Source: Bacteroidales bacterium
GTDB lineage: Bacteria > Bacteroidota > Bacteroidia > Bacteroidales > UBA932
NCBI GenBank assembly: GCA_017427385.1
Contig: JAFRSW010000019.1
Location: forward strand, 124,001 to 188,000
Length of the DNA: 64,000 nt
Direction of reading: 5' to 3'
Below, piece by piece: positions 63,032 to 64,000 of the stretch. The position numbers and the translations under genes were made by a program. Position 1 is the first letter of the stretch, and the number at the start of each line of letters is the position of its first letter. The notes below the pieces were generated by a model. That model worked only from the letters and a program-made list of their open reading frames with translations, had not been told where the DNA came from and searched no databases.

Positions 63032-64000
63032 ATGAAAAAGATAATTTTCAGTTTCTTTGCAATCTGCATCCTTGGATCCTGCAGCCTCTTCCTCGAGAAG
63101 CCGGATACCACCGGCACCGTGGACCAGGACGATGTGTTCTCCACCACCAAAAATGCCGGCTCGGCGCTGATGAGCTGCTACCGCAACATCCTCAAGCACG
63201 GCTGGCCGGGCGGAATGGGCATAGGGCACAGCACCTACGGAGCGCTCAGCGGCGAGATAGGCCGCGGATACAGCTGGCACGGCAGTTACATAATCGCCCA
63301 GCAGGGGCTCTCGGTGAACGGTGTGGACGGATCCGATTCCGGCACCGACAGTTACGAGAAAAGCTGGAGCTACATCCGCCAGTGCTGGCTGGTGAACGAG
63401 AATATAGATAAAGTGGCGGATCTCTCCGAAGGCGACAAGGCCACCGTCAAGGCCGAAACCATGGGGCTGGTCGCCTACAGATATATGGGTATGCTCTACC
63501 GCTACGGCGGAGTGCCCATCGTGCGCAAATCCTTCCTCTCCACCGATGACCTCTCCGCTCCCCGCGCGAGCGTGAAGGATGTGGTGGACTACATCTGCGA
63601 GCTCTGCGATGCCGCTTATGCGGTGCTGCCCGTGAGCTGGCCGGCCGCCTACACCGGCCGCCTGACCAAGGGCGCCGTGCTCGCTATCAAGGCCAGGACA
63701 CTGCTCTTCGCGGCCAGGCCCCTCTTCAACAGCGCCACTCCATATCTCGACAACGGCGAGCATAACGACCTTATCTGCTTCGGCAACTACGATAAAGAAC
63801 GCTGGAAGGCGGCCATCGATGCCAATGAGGCCGTGCTTGCCTGGGCAGTGGATGCCGGAGTGGAACTCCTGAACACCGGCGGTGCCGGCAAGGGCAACCC
63901 CAATCCAAACGCCTTCGACGACTATGCCCAGGCTACTTCCGTGTTTGCCAATCCCGAGATAATCCTCGCCTACAAGCTCGGCAAGCAGGAGGGATGGGAG
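63032..64000 (+). CDS. SusD/RagB-family lipoprotein (3' end outside window)
   Basis: The SusD partner of the preceding SusC, starting 12 bp after it. The first 323 residues are visible. The lipobox is CILGSC (Cys about residue 17). The N-terminal SusD pattern is clear (LEKPDTTGTVDQDDVFSTTKNAGSALMSCYRNIL), as are the TPR-like helices (AETMGLVAYRYMGMLYRYGGVPIVRKSF and LTKGAVLAIKARTLLFAARPLFN). The reading frame is open to the window end, so the C-terminal region is missing. Confidence 0.93.
   Translation, partial: MKKIIFSFFAICILGSCSLFLEKPDTTGTVDQDDVFSTTKNAGSALMSCYRNILKHGWPGGMGIGHSTYGALSGEIGRGYSWHGSYIIAQQGLSVNGVDGSDSGTDSYEKSWSYIRQCWLVNENIDKVADLSEGDKATVKAETMGLVAYRYMGMLYRYGGVPIVRKSFLSTDDLSAPRASVKDVVDYICELCDAAYAVLPVSWPAAYTGRLTKGAVLAIKARTLLFAARPLFNSATPYLDNGEHNDLICFGNYDKERWKAAIDANEAVLAWAVDAGVELLNTGGAGKGNPNPNAFDDYAQATSVFANPEIILAYKLGKQEGWE

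Overview
The window is a G+C-rich chromosomal segment of a Bacteroidota bacterium, most likely a gut or rumen member of the Bacteroidales. Three observations support this: two SusC/SusD pairs, many promoters with the Bacteroidota -7 box TAnnTTTG, and lipoproteins with short lipoboxes throughout. The finer placement is inference. I see no tRNA, rRNA, CRISPR array, prophage or complete insertion sequence.

Layout. 1-3957: a secreted tricorn-like S41 peptidase (cut by the window start) divergent from recO. 3955-5150: an A+T-rich REP-associated tyrosine transposase (RAYT) bracketed by two direct copies of a 75-bp hairpin repeat; a third copy lies at 19497-19571 between the xylulokinase and xylose isomerase genes. 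5191-17908 (minus strand): a polysaccharide-utilisation-type locus (PUL) with SusC, SusD, a BACON lipoprotein, two calcineurin-like phosphoesterases, an SGNH esterase and a DMT transporter, but no glycoside hydrolase. 18022-23357: xylose use (xylB, xylA, a sialidase-like lipoprotein, and a convergent XylE-type transporter). 23409-31652: beta-mannan/galactomannan use (alpha-galactosidase, 2-epimerase, GH5 and GH26 mannanases, GH130 phosphorylase, GPH symporter). 31685-38931: a small lipoprotein, a YiiX-like hydrolase, a 52-bp tandem repeat array, uvrA, a nucleoside kinase, murQ and a MurK-like kinase, and an MBL hydrolase. 39020-45887: two tandem deoxynucleoside kinases, an acyl-CoA ligase, a FucP-type transporter, glucokinase, an FKBP lipoprotein and an acidic-tailed protein. 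45946-57260: a tight co-directional run yigZ-serC-serA-DUF1015-recQ-dnaG-metG-fic. 57269-64000: a second mannan-type PUL (lipoprotein, BACON-GH26, SusC, SusD cut by the window end).

How the genes work together. The mannan genes fit the described Bacteroides pathway: surface mannanases release mannobiose, the epimerase makes mannosylglucose, and the GH130 enzyme phosphorolyses it to mannose-1-phosphate and glucose. GH36 strips galactose side chains, and FucP-type uptake plus glucokinase could handle free hexose. The second mannan PUL would supply the outer-membrane import that the first cluster lacks. The phosphoesterase-rich PUL is the least explained system. The REP/RAYT module and its 75-bp repeat between xylB and xylA are the clearest mobile-element story. 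No dedicated transcriptional regulator is encoded in the window.
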